Source of the DNA: Hofstenia miamia
Lineage: Eukaryota; Xenacoelomorpha; Acoela
NCBI GenBank assembly: GCA_004352715.1
Contig: SCFE01000085.1
Coordinates: 1,669,818-1,733,817, forward strand
Direction: 5' to 3'
DNA: 64,000 nt
Under the pieces are notes generated by a model that had not been told where the DNA came from, searched no databases, and saw nothing but the letters and a program-made list of their open reading frames with translations. A program made the translations under genes and the position numbers. The stretch's first letter is position 1, and the number at the start of each line of letters is the position of its first letter. Of the stretch, positions 1 through 11,893 are shown one piece after another.

Positions 1-380
1 CCACACACACTTCCATTACACTGAGTCATCTGAATTGTGGTTGGTGTCTCTATCGATGTGTCAGCTTCGTATGGAAATACTCGTTATAGCGTAGTTCTTC
101 AATTCCTCTTTTGTGCTTTGTTGCAGGTTGGGTAGCGTACCCTGTACTTTGTACACTCTGTCTTGTGTCTTGGATCTAAAACAACAGTCGTTAGTTTCGC
201 ATCAGTACTGGTTGATGAGATAATAAGTTAATTGTATAACGGCTAAAGCAATAGAACAGAAAGAAGAGAGACAGATACTGGAGTCTGTCACCTACTGTAC
301 TACATAAGGAGGAAACAATTGTTATAGCAGCTCCTAAATTAGTTCAGAATTACTAGTATGAAGGTTGGCGAGATTCTACA
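1..380 (+). mobile_element. LTR family C, 3' part (truncated by window edge)
   Basis: The segment ends in a GATTCTACA terminus preceded by GGTTGGC, as does the C-family LTR ending at 25700. It also shares scattered blocks with that LTR, such as CATTACACTGAGT. It lies directly against the third-ORF remnant of element A1, so it is read as the right part of an LTR inserted into that ORF. The following four bases are GTAG. The left half is outside the window, so the target duplication cannot be checked. Confidence 0.7.
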
Positions 381-2232
381 GTAGAGGAAGGTTGGCCACA
401 AATAAAGATTGATGCACCATCACGGAAATTTCACAAATCAGTAGAAATGGGACTGGCAGAGATAAATAGAGCCTATGAACTAAACACGAAAAAAGACTTC
501 AAACAATTATTATTTGAAGAAAAGAATGCACCAGATATATGATATAGAAGGACAGCATGGATATTAGCTATATTTACAGCAGAAGATGTGAAAATAAAAC
601 TCCTGATCCCACGACATACTCATCACAGACTAATGAAAGCAAAGAAATATGAAATAGCGTTAGCACTGATAAACATGCAAACAAAGAATTGGCTACTAAA
701 AGGTCACACTGGGAAACTAGAGGCACCAAATCAATCAGAGAAGCCAGTCCAAACGATAGAAAAAATATTGAGCAGAATAATAATGAATGAAAATCTGCTA
801 GGGAAAATGTCAGTAATAAGCATCACAAACAAGATGGGGATATGCCCCAGCAAGATTATGATATTTGACGAGCCAATGAGAAAGTATATGTGGGGAGCAA
901 CATCTGAGACACGGATAAAGCAACTCCAAAACCAACCCTGGCTCACAATGAAGAAAATTATTAAAAGAAAACTTGCAAGCACAGCTGAAATCCGAAGAAC
1001 ATTAACACAGAAAAACGTGCAGAGAGCCCTTGATCGCAAAATTGAATGCTATGAACGAGATAGTCTGCAGTGCACATTTACTAAGATCATTCTAAGTGCT
1101 GAGATGATGAAACGAGGGGGAATTACGGAACCAGTAGAAGTCTGTGAAATGGTTACAAATTCCCAAGCAGAAATGCTAGAGGAGGAACAACTACTGACAT
1201 CATCCAGATTACTACTATCCCCAAAACACAACAAACAATTGATAGGATAAATATCGAAAAATGGGCAGAGATCAGTCCAGCAAAAACAATAGAATGGATA
1301 GATATGGATGACAAGCAGTTCTTGGTTGAAATAAAAATCACAAAAGAAGCTAAAGATATAAAGGAAAGAAACTTCCAGAGCATTAGGGAACAACAAACAG
1401 TGGCAATGATGGAACTTATGTTCACCAAAGAGTTCACTCAAACAGAACTGGAAGAGCTATTAAAACCATATAATCATATGTAAACACGGAAAGAAAAGCC
1501 AAAGCTATGATAGAACAAGACGACTATAAAAAGTCAAAAGAAATAATGATGCAGAATGACAACAGAGAAAGGGTCTACATCAAGGGCACAATAACGCCAG
1601 ACCAGCTCTATACACATGGAAAACCCATAAATGTGCAATTGCAAGACCTTAGAAAGGAAATCAAGGAATGAAGCCAGAGAGCCATAATGCTATTCTCTGG
1701 AGTAAATGACATAGTTTGGACAGACATATGGGAGAAGAAATACCGCTACTATGATGTTACAAAGTGGGTCAAAATCGTTACAATGATGCGGATCAATAAA
1801 AACGATCCCAACACTATAACAGAAAAGGAATTAAGAGATAACATCAGTTTCTTTTACAAAGACGTGGCAAATACTCGAAATTTACGGAAAGTCTTTATGT
1901 TTTTCTATCCTGACAACCAAATCAGAGAAGATCTAGCACACACGAGCAGAGCCGACGCACAAATGACACTGATGATCATAATTAAAGGCATACAATTATA
2001 TGACAAATACTACGACATCTTTTCACAGAAAATGAATGAATTAAGAGAAATAACACCAATTGCAGAAGATATCTGAGAAGCACGTTTCCTGAAATATGCA
2101 AACATTGTGACAACAGAAAGAGAGGCAGTTCTCAAAATGACAAAGCAAACTGAATTTGAGAAAACAACGTGGGTCAACCAGCAAGTGGAAATGATAAATC
2201 TAAAGGCGGACATTCTGGTGCACGGAGAGTGA
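381..2232 (+). pseudogene. third ORF (ORF3) of LTR element A1, C-terminal two thirds, broken
   Basis: Homologous, in order, to the ORF3 regions of A2 (3448-6955) and C1 (29450-32960), lying between integrase and 3' LTR in those elements. I do not recognise the protein. It is charged and largely helical-looking, with no signal peptide or clear membrane segment. The best conserved block is at 1687-2076 and includes NDIVW, FFYP and DLAHTSR-DA-MTLMI. There is a stop near 541, a frameshift near 1240, stops near 1481 and 1669, and a TGA at 2074 shared with A2. Homology to C1 continues past 2074 to about 2232. The N-terminal third is replaced by the C-family LTR ending at 380. Role unknown; it sits where env would be in a retrovirus-like element. 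Confidence 0.75.
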
Positions 2233-2253
2233 GCTGTGCTGAAAATAACACAA

Positions 2254-2265
2254 GCTGAGGGGGCG
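2254..2265 (+). promoter_or_regulatory. polypurine tract of element A1
   Basis: GCTGAGGGGGCG lies directly before the TGTAGCATC terminus of the 3' LTR. A purine run at this place is the plus-strand primer in LTR retroelements. The mirror copy on the minus strand at 3414-3425 abuts the 3' LTR remnant of A2. Confidence 0.75.
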
Positions 2266-2999
2266 TGTAGCATCATCCAAATGAAATCAGAAATAAGCTG
2301 CAAACGTTGCAAGAAGAGATTAAGATCAAAAAGAAGTACATAGGTTAGGTATAGGGGTTTTCTCTTGATTAGCCAACTAGCATTTCATCAATATATGTAC
2401 TCTAATAATTAATTGTCAACAAATGGTTGGATGACCAAAACCTAGGAAATATATTAATACCATTTTAGATCTAAATTGATTACCCATAATTGACCAATAA
2501 AGTGACTGTACATGTATTAAATTATAAATGTATGTTAGGAAGTTGTTCGAGCTAAATATATTTAAATAAGCCAATATATTTTCAGTAATGGCTACATGTA
2601 ATATTGAATGAACAACTAGTAACATGTCAGGTTGCAAACAGACGTAACACTTTCACAAAATAGAGTCTAAGTCAAGTTGTGATGTGCCTTGAGTATGCAC
2701 TGAGCTAAAGTAGGGTACACATAAGCTGTATTGATTGAGCTGAGAAGTGACACTCAACCAATGGATGGAATGGTCAAACTGGATGTGGAGATCCACTTTG
2801 GGCAGATGCCCATTAAGAGATCATTGCAGAGATTACTGTATGGCTTTTCACCTAAATAGTGAGTGGTTAAGTTACATAAGTCAATGGAAGCAACAATTCA
2901 AGCAGTATGTAATAAGAAAATCCTTACCTGCAATAACACGACTAAAGTTATACAGTAACAGTAGATAAACCGTGATAATGCCTGGTAGAGGATATTACA
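2266..2999 (+). mobile_element. 3' LTR of element A1 (family A), internally deleted
   Basis: Starts TGTAGCATCATCC and ends GGATATTACA, the family A termini. It lacks about 350 bp present in the copy at 10490, including the TATA region; the break is near 2338 just before ACATAGGTTAGG. The U5 part holds the GGGC-AGAT-GCCC stem-loop at 2800-2811. Confidence 0.85.
2800..2811 (+). promoter_or_regulatory. U5 stem-loop GGGC-AGAT-GCCC
   Basis: A perfect 4-bp inverted repeat with a 4-nt loop in U5 of the A1 LTR. The same position carries comparable hairpins in other LTRs: 15241-15256, 14159-14172, 24763-24774 (loop AGGA), 40284-40299 (loop TGAT, 6-bp stem) and a GGCC/GGCC version in family B. In family A it follows a conserved GGAGATC. 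It would be in the transcribed leader. Its function is inferred only; packaging, dimerisation or translation control are options. Confidence 0.55.
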
Positions 3000-3413
3000 T
3001 GACTAATAAACACCACTTGTTTAGCTTGACATAATATTAAATAATCAAAACGTAATAGCAGAACAAAATAAGAATTCTGAATAAAATTCTTTATCAAATT
3101 GCTTACAGGATTTAGTTTCTATTTATAGCAAATCTAGAAAAGTACCTGTCAATTTCAAATTTATACTTTTGTCTGCAAAAAGGCGGCTAAAAATAATGGA
3201 AGTGATTTCGCCCCCTCATTTTGCCAAAAGTATTATTATTGACTGATACTAATCTCTTATTTCTGACACATATTGTTTCTTGGTTGCATAATACAAATTA
3301 ATCAAAATTAATCTAATTAATCTATTACAATATTTCTAATCATCATTTCTTTGATCTTATTCTCATCTTAGTGCAACATTTGCAGCTTTTAGATTTGTTT
3401 AGATGATGCTACA
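3000..3413 (-). mobile_element. 3' LTR of A2, U3 part only
   Basis: Ends on the plus strand in GATGATGCTACA, the reverse complement of a family A start, directly next to the mirror of the polypurine tract. It matches U3 of the LTR at 10490 in reverse, including a GTACCTGTC block. R and U5 are missing; the left end abuts the end of the A1 LTR at 2999, so two related elements meet tail to tail. Confidence 0.8.
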
Positions 3414-3447
3414 CGCCCTCCTCAGCTTGTGTTATTTTTAGCACAGC

Positions 3448-6400
3448 TCACTCTCCATGTACCAATGTGTCCGCCTTCTGAATTATTGATTCCACTTCCT
3501 GATCTTCCCATGTGGTTTTTTTTTAATTTGACTTGCTTTGTCATTTTCAAGACTGCCTTTTTTCAGTTGTTATGGTATTTGCATATCTCAAATGTCTTCT
3601 ATTGGTGTGATTTCTCTCAGTTCATTGATCTTCTGTAAAAATATATCATAGTATTTCAGATATAATTGTATGCCTTTGATTCCTATCATTAGCGTCATTT
3701 GCGCATCAACCCTGCTTGTGTGGGCTAAGTCTTCTCTGATCTGGTTATCTGGGTAAAAGAACATAAACATTTTTCTTAAACTGTGAGTGTATGTCTCGTC
3801 TTTATAGAAGAAGCTGATGATATCCCGTTACTTCTTGTTCACTTATTTTGTTGGGATTGTTTTTGTTGATCTGCATCATCATTACAATTTCCACTCTTTT
3901 CCTCACATTGTGTTAGCAGTACTTTCTTTCCCAGATGTTTGTCCATACAATATCATTGACCCTGGAGAATAGCATTATTGCTTTTTGAGTGTGGCTTTCT
4001 ATTTCTTTTCTCAGATCTTTTAGTTGTGTATTGATAGGTTTCCCCTGTGTATACAACTGGTATGGCGTTATTGTTCCTTCTATATACACCCTCTCTCTAT
4101 TTTCATTCCTCAGCATTATCTCTTTCAATTTCTTGTAGCCATCGCATTCTACTATAGCTTTTACCTTCTTTTCCGTGTTTGCATATGATTTGTACTCATG
4201 TAAGAAGGTTTTCACAAATCTGACTTCTTTCAGCAGTCTCCAATGTGGGAGGACCATTGGTATTGCAATTGTTTCTGGTGGCATGCACATTAGGATTTTT
4301 GTTTCAATTTGTCTTTCAATGGGTATGGGTCTTCAGTAGTCCATGCTGTTGCTAGGCCTATCCTTGTGGGGTAGCTCATTTTTGCTTCTGAAATGGTATT
4401 CCGGAATGCCTGCGTGAGTACCCTTCTACTTAATTTTAATCATATTTCTTCTTTGATGTCTATTCTTGCTGCCAACTGGTTGCATGGTTTTAGCAATTCT
4501 TCCAACTCCATTCTTGTGAATGCTTCCATGATCATTAACTTCATTGTTGCCACCATTTGCTGTTCTTTAATGTTTTGAAAATTTCTTTCTTTAATTTCTC
4601 TGGTTTCCTGAGTTATCTTTATTTCAACTAAGAATCATTCATCATCAGTGTCAATCCACTCAATTATTCTCACTGGGCTCACTTCTCCCCACTTCTCAAT
4701 GTTTATTCCATCAATTGTTTGTTGTGTTTTAGGAGACAATAATAACTGTGAGGATGTTAACAACTCCTCCTCTTCCATCATCTCCCTCTGTGTTTTAGTG
4801 AACATCTCGCAAACTTCCACTGGTTCAGTTATCCCACCTTTTTTCATCATCTCTGCACTCCATATTATTTTTGTGAATGAGCATCATGGGCTATCTCTTT
4901 CATATCTCTCCATTTCATTTTCAAGAGTCTTCTGCAAATTTTTAATACTGCTGATTTTCTTACTTCTTCTGTGCTCACCAGTTTCTGTTTTATGATTTTC
5001 CTTGTGGTTATCTATGGTTGATTTTCTATTTGCCTCTGCCATGTTGCTCCCCACATGTATTTCTTCATTGATTCTTCAAACATCATAATCTTGCTTGGAC
5101 ATATCCCCGTATTATTCTCTCATTCATTATCATGCAGCTGATTATTTTCTCCATTGTCTGTATTGGTTTTTCCACTTTATTTGGTGACTCCATCTTTTCA
5201 ATGTGGCCCTTTAGCAAACAATTCTTTGTTTGCATGTAGATCAGAGCTAATGCTATTTCAAATCTCTTTGCTTTTGCTAGTTTGTGTCAAATGTGTTGTG
5301 AAATTGGGAGTTTTAACTCTGCGTCTGCCATCATGAATATTGATAGTTTCCATGCTGTCATTCTATATCAGATTTAAACCACATTTTTCTCTTCGAATAT
5401 TAGTTGTTTGAAATCCTTCTTGATGTTTAGCTCATATGTTCAGTTCACCTCAGTGAGTGCTAATTCTACGGATTTATGAAACTTCTGTGATGACGCCTTG
5501 ATTTTTATTTCTGGCCAACTCTCCTCTACTTTCTGTTGCAGTTTCATGTTCTTCCATATTGTTTGGATCTGTTGAAAGTGTTCCTGCTGTTGTGTTAGGC
5601 TGCATTTTATAAATAGCATGTTGGCCTTTTCTATGCAATCTGTATCTGCCATCAACTCAATTGTCTTAGTCTGTTTATATAGATTGATTGCAATGCATGG
5701 GTCCACCATTATTCTGTATATCTGCGCCCAATAATCTACTTGTAGGTAGAACTGAATCAGCTCTGAGATGGTTGTACCCATTGGTGTTTTCTCCTAAGGG
5801 AAGATATTTTCTCTCTGCATGCATGTGTCTAATAGATGTTTTGGGATATCATTGATTGTCAACCCTGTAATTATTACTACTCTTATCTTCTGTACTTTCA
5901 CCATTCATAGTGTTTGATCAATATTCTTCTCCAAATTTTTGGTGTATTCCATCTCTTTCAGAATGTGTATAATTGTTAAATTTTCTTCATCCATATTTAT
6001 TTCTGGAAGTTCTGCTATTTGGTCCTTATAGGCCATTATAGCTTGTGTCATTTCCAATGTAGAGTGTTCATTAAACACAATGTGTACTGTACTTTGCATG
6101 TATGGCCTTTCCAGCATTTCATTCATCTCTCATGGGTAGCTTATGATTACATTTACTTTTGGTCTATGGTAGGCATCAAGTACTATTGGTAGGTTTTTTC
6201 CTTTGGTTTTCACAACCTTTCTTATATGTGATTTTGTTTTAGGGGATATTTTAGCAAATGCTTTGTAACACATTTTCAATGTTCCAATAAAGTATGGGTG
6301 TAGCATTTCTCCATCAATTTTAGACATTTGTTTTCCTCTTTCTTCAGATAGTACTGTTCTCTCTGAGGTGCTATCTGAGGAGGCATGTAGATGAGTCATC

Positions 6401-6955
6401 CATAATGGTATTCTGCTGGTGCTCTGTTCACAGTCCATGGGCTGTGAATCTGTGCTGATAGTTTCTACTGATTCAACATTGAATTGGTTCACAGTTACTC
6501 CTATCAGCACTTGACCAGTTGTGGTTCCTGTGGGGATAACGTCAGCCTTGAATTGCCTTCATATCTCCACAGTTCTTCCACAACTTACACCTTCCTCTGC
6601 AACTCCTATTGTCTCACTGTCCTTGAATCAGCGTTGTGGACTCTTGGAAGGAAAGTTGTGCTGCTGTGCACGAGTTTTCTTTGTGCCCTTGAATCATTGG
6701 TGCAAATCCCTGTTGGAAGAGGCTTTTTGTCCATTGGTCTCCCTGCCCTTGAATTGGTCTTGGTGACTACTAGGTCGCCTTCTCACTCTATGTCATTGGT
6801 TCATTGGTTCTTCATTCTCATCTCTTCTGCACTAGAGTTGACATCTGGTTTGAGAACTTCTGTGAACTCTCCTTTTCCTGTTTGTGGTTGAGAGTTCTTC
6901 TGGTTGTTCAACAGTGGGTGCATCATTCTCTTCTAGATTCCTAAATTCAGTTAGT
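3448..6955 (-). pseudogene. third ORF (ORF3) of element A2, decayed
   Basis: About 1,150 codons between integrase and 3' LTR, homologous to C1 29450-32960 and A1 381-2232. No family recognised. The N-terminal part (6514-6950) has repeats of a Q-F-K-G motif, with TGA in place of the Gln codon at some copies. The middle (5905-6510) has a block like C1 31843-32259. Segments at 5440-5781, 4635-4850 and 3913-4290 follow, and the C-terminal block around 3588-3770 carries FFYP and AHTSR-DA-MTLMI. No transmembrane helix is evident. It is open in pieces only (longest about 126 codons). Its place suggests an accessory structural or env-position protein, but nothing in the sequence shows the activity. 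Confidence 0.72.
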
Positions 6956-6959
6956 AAAT

Positions 6960-8493
6960 TTAAATCCTATATTTCAAGGTCATATATAGATTTATTTCTT
7001 GCTGTCCTTTTTTGGCAAAACTCTCTCTCTCTCTCATGCTATCATCTCCAATGTCTGCTGTGAATTCTTCATCAAATCCCTCTTTGTGTAAGCTATCTAA
7101 ATCATACATATTGTATATAATTTTGTTGCTGTTAATTTGGCATATTTTGAATTCATCATTCTCATCTATCTTTGTCTCTTTGATGCCCACTGTCACTTCC
7201 TTCAAATTTTGAAAATGTAATAGTCTATTGTTATCTAACCTATATTTGTTGTTCAGTAGTGTTTGTGTTATCATGTGAGGGCCGGACCATACTGTTTTCA
7301 ACTTCCAGACTTGGTTTGTGTCTGTGGGTTTGATTGGCGTGAACATGTATACCTTGTCTCCTACTTTGTGTGCATGAATGTAAATTTTTTTATTATAATT
7401 CTGCTGCTGTCTCACTGCTGATTTCTTTAAGTTGTGGCACATTGTTTTGTGAATTCCTGTAATATGCTTCTTCAGTTATTTTATATATTCATTATTGAAT
7501 TTTCCACTGTAATTGTTGTATTGCATTGATAGCAGAGTTGCTGCTTCTCTTCTGAACATTGCCTTAAATGGTGAGACTCCCATCATTGCATGTACTGACA
7601 TCTTGTAATAGTATATGATCATCTTGAGGACTTCTCTCCATCTATTTCCCCCTATCCTTGATGTTGCCACCCTAATTAACTTGATTAATGTTTGATTGAG
7701 TCACTCCACTGCTCTGTTGACCTGTGGGTGGTAAGCTGTTGTTCTTCACCTGCAATTTCCAGGAGTTTTGCCATTTCTTGGAAGAGTCCACTTTCAAATT
7801 GGGGCCACTTATCCATTATTATTGTTTCCATCTGCCCAAGTAGTAGGATCCATTCCTTTATTACTAGTTCTGCTGTGGTTTCTGCCTTGGTATTCTTGAT
7901 TGGGATCATCCTTGCATACTTTGTAAAATTGTCTACCATCACCAGTTGATATTGATAGCCTTCTGCGTCCTTCAACAACATTTCTAGAAATATGTGGGCT
8001 ATCTTGTTTGGTTGTGTTGCAATGATTTTCTCCATTGGTGCCCTTGGTGTTGGAAAATGATGTTTGTTGTGTAAAAGGCATGTTGTACAATTATTGATTA
8101 TGTCTTTCATAACTTTCCTCACAGCTGTTGTTATGAACCTTGCATTGAAGGTTTTTTCCGTCTGTGTGATTCCCAGGTGGGCCTTCTCATGTATCTTCAT
8201 TATTAATTCTCTTTTGAAATATTTCAGTATCACAATCTGGTTGTTGCTGGCTTTGGCATATAGTAGTCTGCTTTTGGCTTTTGTTTATCTTCCACTTTTA
8301 TCTTTTTTATGATTTCACTGAGGATTATGTCATCTCTTTGTTTCTCCACTATCTCTTTTTCAGATATTTCCTCCCTCATCAGTATCAGTAGCATGGCTTG
8401 ACCTTTTTTGTCAACATTTATTTCTGGCAATCTTTCATATTCAGTGTGTGGCAAAACTGTTTTTTCTCTCCATCTATTTTTATTGCATCTCAC
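6960..8493 (-). pseudogene. integrase region of pol, element A2
   Basis: Minus-strand order: HHCC-like zinc region near 8230-8060 (H-L-G-I, then N-C-T-T-C), catalytic core, then a C-terminal domain with MCHN-KKSAVRQQ and V-W-SGP-MITQ motifs. The first catalytic Asp of HIDLE is Phe here (HIFLE); the second survives in IIMDKWPQFES; the third region around 7700 is out of frame. It would insert element cDNA, but is inactive as seen. Frameshifts lie near 8232, 7680 and 7450. The end overlaps, in another frame, the start of the ORF3 region. Confidence 0.85.
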
Positions 8494-8499
8494 TGATAT

Positions 8500-9829
8500 T
8501 CCAGTAGTGATGTCTAGAAGTCTGCATTGTTATGTGAATTCATTCAAGTATTTGATCCTTCATGAAACTATTCGAGACTTGTCTCCAGAAAGCTTCCTCA
8601 ACCATGCCAGTCCACTGTTGTCTGTGCATACCCTGAACTCTCTGCTGATCAGGAAGATTCGAAATTTTTTAATACTTTCAATCAGTGCCAGCATTTCCAC
8701 TTTGGTAGACCCATAATTTTTCTCACTTGCTCTCAACTTACAACTGAAAAATTGAGTGGGAACCTTTTTTCTGTTTTTTATTTGTCCCAGCATGGCTCCA
8801 ATCGCCACTTTACTCATGTCACAATCTAGTATAAACTGTTCTTTATAGTCTGGTGTGTTGAGGGATGGTAGTTTTGCCAGTTCATCTTTGATGTTATCTA
8901 GTTCTTCCTGCTCCTGCCAGGTCCATATGAACAGTACTGATTTCCTCATTAATTTAGTCATCTTCATGGTCTTACCAGATATGTTTGGAATGAAAGTGCT
9001 GTAATAGTTGAAGAATCCCATTATACTTTTTATGTCATTCTTGTTATTGGGCTTTTCTATTTTACGGATCATTTCTCTAGCATTGTCTTTCATGCATATC
9101 CTGTCTTTCTCTATTGTTCTTCCCAAAAATACTATTTTCTCTTTGAGAATATTGAATTTGTTCCCATTAATATGAAGTCCTGCATTCTCCAGTATTGTAA
9201 ACATTCTCTCTATTTTTTCCAGATGTTCTTGGATTGCATCACTAGTTACTGTGATATTGTCTATATAGACGTTAACCCCTTCCTCCATTCTGTGTGTCTT
9301 GTTTTTTTAATGCTGCTTTTGTGATATATCTCTTGAAGGTCACTGGCGTGTTACACAGTCCAAATGCCATGTATATCCACTCATATATTTGGTCAGCAGT
9401 TATAAATGCTGTCTTCTCAATATTGTCTTCTTCCATCTTTAGTAGGCTTTGCATATGTCTAATGTTGGAAAATATTTATGCCTAATGGCCTCATAGAGCA
9501 TGTCATCTATCCGTGGTTAGGGTTAGGGGATATGAGTTCTTTTTTGTCACCTCATTTAATTTACAAAAATCTATGCATAGGCGATACTTGTCTCCTTGCT
9601 TCATGAATACAGTTGGTGCTGCATATGGGCTCTTGCTTGGGCGGATAATCTTATTATCAATTAGTTCCTCCAGTATGTGATTATATTCATCTTTCATCTG
9701 TTTGGGTATCCTTCTGACTTGTAGCTTAATCATTTTGTCTGTTGTTGTAACTATTCTATGTTTTTCACGCACTGCTTGGCCCATGCTTATCTTTCTGTAG
9801 TTGAATATACATTTGTGTTTTTCCAACAA
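8500..9829 (-). pseudogene. reverse transcriptase and RNase H of pol, element A2
   Basis: The RT N-terminal part (9829-9503) shows IIRPSKSPYAAP and LCIDFCKLNEVT. The palm continues with YMAFGLCN and a YIDN active-site box, where relatives have YIDD. The thumb region MGFFNYYSTFIPN and the RNase H domain with EFRVCTDNSGLAWL follow (9288-8560). Frame changes near 9500 and 9280 split it. The Asp to Asn change in the active site plus the frameshifts make it non-functional. Confidence 0.88.
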
Positions 9830-9839
9830 TTTTCTTAAT

Positions 9840-10489
9840 TCCTTGATTTACTGTCCTTCCAGATGTAGGTAGTCTTTGTTCTTTATCTCAGGTGTTCAAT
9901 TATGTCTTCTTCTTGTTCTGCTTTCATCCCTATGCCCTTGAGTCAGTCTTTGGGAGTACTCACGACGTCAATGGTGTTCATCCACTTGACTTTGAGTTGG
10001 CCATGTGGAGTAATATCCGTTTTCATTTGCAATTCCTTGAATCAACCATGCAAATTACTTGCTCCATCATTGTCACTTATTGCCTTCCAGATGAGTCTGA
10101 TATTCGAATTGATGTACTTCCCATATATTCTTACTTGAGATTTCTTTAGATTAACATTCTGATTTGTAGCATTAAGGATTGGTATTCTTCCCTTCCCATG
10201 CTTGACTGTACAAATGCTTGACGGCATTGATACTCTTTTGGTGTTAATGCCTTTGTTATAGTATAGCATTATATTGGCAATTGTTGCATCCTCTGTTTCA
10301 ATCATATGCATCTTCCATTGGTGCAAATGTAAATGGATATCTTCCTGTAGTTTGAATGTGATTGTTTTCTGTTTCCCTTGCTCTTCTTCAATTTCCATTT
10401 CTTCCACTCTCACCTTTATAGTTCTATTGGCATAGTTAATGACACATCCATTTTTTATCAAAAAGTCGTCACCCAAGATGACTTCATAT
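9840..10489 (-). pseudogene. protease C-terminal part and protease-RT spacer, element A2
   Basis: Reads from EVILGDDFLIKNGCVINYANRTI, shared with the other elements, into a spacer of about 100 residues before RT. The spacer holds three copies of a degenerate motif, best seen as TPHGQLK and STPKD-x-LKG, where x is a TGA stop. The same motif occurs in the spacers of B1 and D1 and in the ORF3 N-terminus. The reading frame is interrupted at 10490 by a solo LTR; the protease continues at 11571. Confidence 0.7.
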
Positions 10490-11570
10490 TGTAGCATCAT
10501 CCAAACAAATCAAAAATAAGCTGCAAACGTCAAGAAGAGTGAGAATAAAATCAAAGAAAAGATGATTACATATATTGTATTTAGATCAATTAGATTAATT
10601 TAGATTTATTTGTATTATGCAACCAAGCAAAACGAGAGATTAGTATCAGTGAATAAAAATACTTTTGGCAAAACAAGGGGGCGAAGTTGTTTCCATTATT
10701 TTTGAAGAAGGAAAGTTTAAATTTGAAATTGACAGGTACTTTTCTGGAATTACTATAAATACGAATTAAATACTGTAAGCAATTGATAAAGAATTTTATT
10801 CAGAATTCTTATTTTGTTCTATTATAATGGTTTGATTATTTATTAAAATGTTGAGCTAATCAAGTGTTGTTTAGTAGTGGTCTGGGTTCATCATAGAGAA
10901 TGATTCAAGGGTCCCTGTGCCAGACCACAAAAGTGCACATAGGTTAGGTATAAGGGTTTTTCTCTCAATTAGTCAACTAGCAATCACTTACTACATGTAT
11001 CAAAATAATTAATTGTGAACAAACAGTTGGATGACTGAAACTTAGGAAATATTACTTTAGATCCAAATTAATGACCAATAATGACTGAGAAAGTGACCAC
11101 ACATGTACCAATTTATAAATGTAAGTTAGGAAGCTGCTCAATACTGATATAGTTAGAGATGCCAATATATTTCAGTAATGGCTACATGTAATATTAAATG
11201 AGCAGCTAGTAACAATTCAGGTTGTGAACAGATAGAACACTTTTACAAAATAAAGTTTATGTTGAATTGTGTCATGTCATGATTATGCACTGAGCTAGGA
11301 TAAGGTACACATAAATAGTATTGATGAGCTGAGACGTGGAACTCAATCAAATGGAACATAGGAGGAGTTGGTGAAACTGGATGTGGAGATCAGCTTCAGG
11401 CAGATGCCCACTAATGAACATTGGAGAAAATGCTGCATGGTTTCATCAACTAAATAGTGAACAGTTAGATCTATTTACATTGCATTAATAGAAACAAAAG
11501 CCAGGCAGTATCTAATCAGGTAAATCCCTACCCACAAAACTACAACTAATGTTATACAGTAGCAAGAGAT
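10490..11570 (+). mobile_element. solo LTR, family A, inserted in A2 protease
   Basis: Begins TGTAGCATCATCC. Flanked by ATAT on both sides (10486-10489 and 11571-11574), and the protease homology resumes directly after, so it is an insertion with a 4-bp target duplication. The last 25-30 bp of the LTR, including GGTAGAGGATGTTACA, are lost. About 1.08 kb long, close to full family A length. It has a TATA box at 10754-10761. Confidence 0.85.
10731..10761 (+). promoter_or_regulatory. LTR core promoter, family A
   Basis: GACAGGTACTTTT is followed after about 10 nt by CTATAAATA. The same pair recurs in family C (23358-23406) and family B (45103-45134, minus), although the LTRs are otherwise divergent. 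TATAAATA is a consensus TATA box, so transcription should start about 30 bp downstream, which places the following two thirds of the LTR in R-U5. Confidence 0.6.
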
Positions 11571-11888
11571 ATATAGTATTGTTATGTGTGTCTACCACCA
11601 CCAAGGACTGTTCAAATGTTGTGTTAGCAATTCTCATCTCCACTGATTTATCATTCCTTTTGTGTCAATATACTCTACTGATGCAATAATTAATCTATTA
11701 TTGCAACTGTTCAGATTTTCCTGTTTAAACCCTAGCTTTGTAGCACATTTATCAGTGATTATCAATGTTGCTGCTCTAGTATTGATTGTTGCTTTAGTCA
11801 GTACTCCATTGATTGCTATCATTATCATATTTATTATATCAAGATTCGTCAGGATCATTATCAATGCATGGTTTTTATGAGTTGGCAC
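11571..11888 (-). pseudogene. aspartic protease of element A2, N-terminal part
   Basis: Retroviral-type protease fold by homology to D1 45821-46235 and C1 37561-37761. The active-site DTGA of those copies is altered to N-T-R-A here (ATINTRAATLIIT), so it cannot work. ITDKCATKLGF follows, as in the other copies. The domain is cut at 11571 by the solo LTR. Confidence 0.8.
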
Positions 11889-11893
11889 TCTGA

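Noticed and set aside
731-1441. Long Phe/Ser/Ile-rich minus-strand frames opposite ORF3
   Set aside because: Antisense shadows of the plus-strand ORF3. The same kind of frame appears opposite every lysine-rich element gene (for example 6484-6891, 12002-12411, 20653-21105, 32872-33177) and carries no motif.
2747-2968. 73-codon frame in the A1 LTR
   Set aside because: Other A LTRs have stops and indels in the equivalent place, so it is not conserved as coding.
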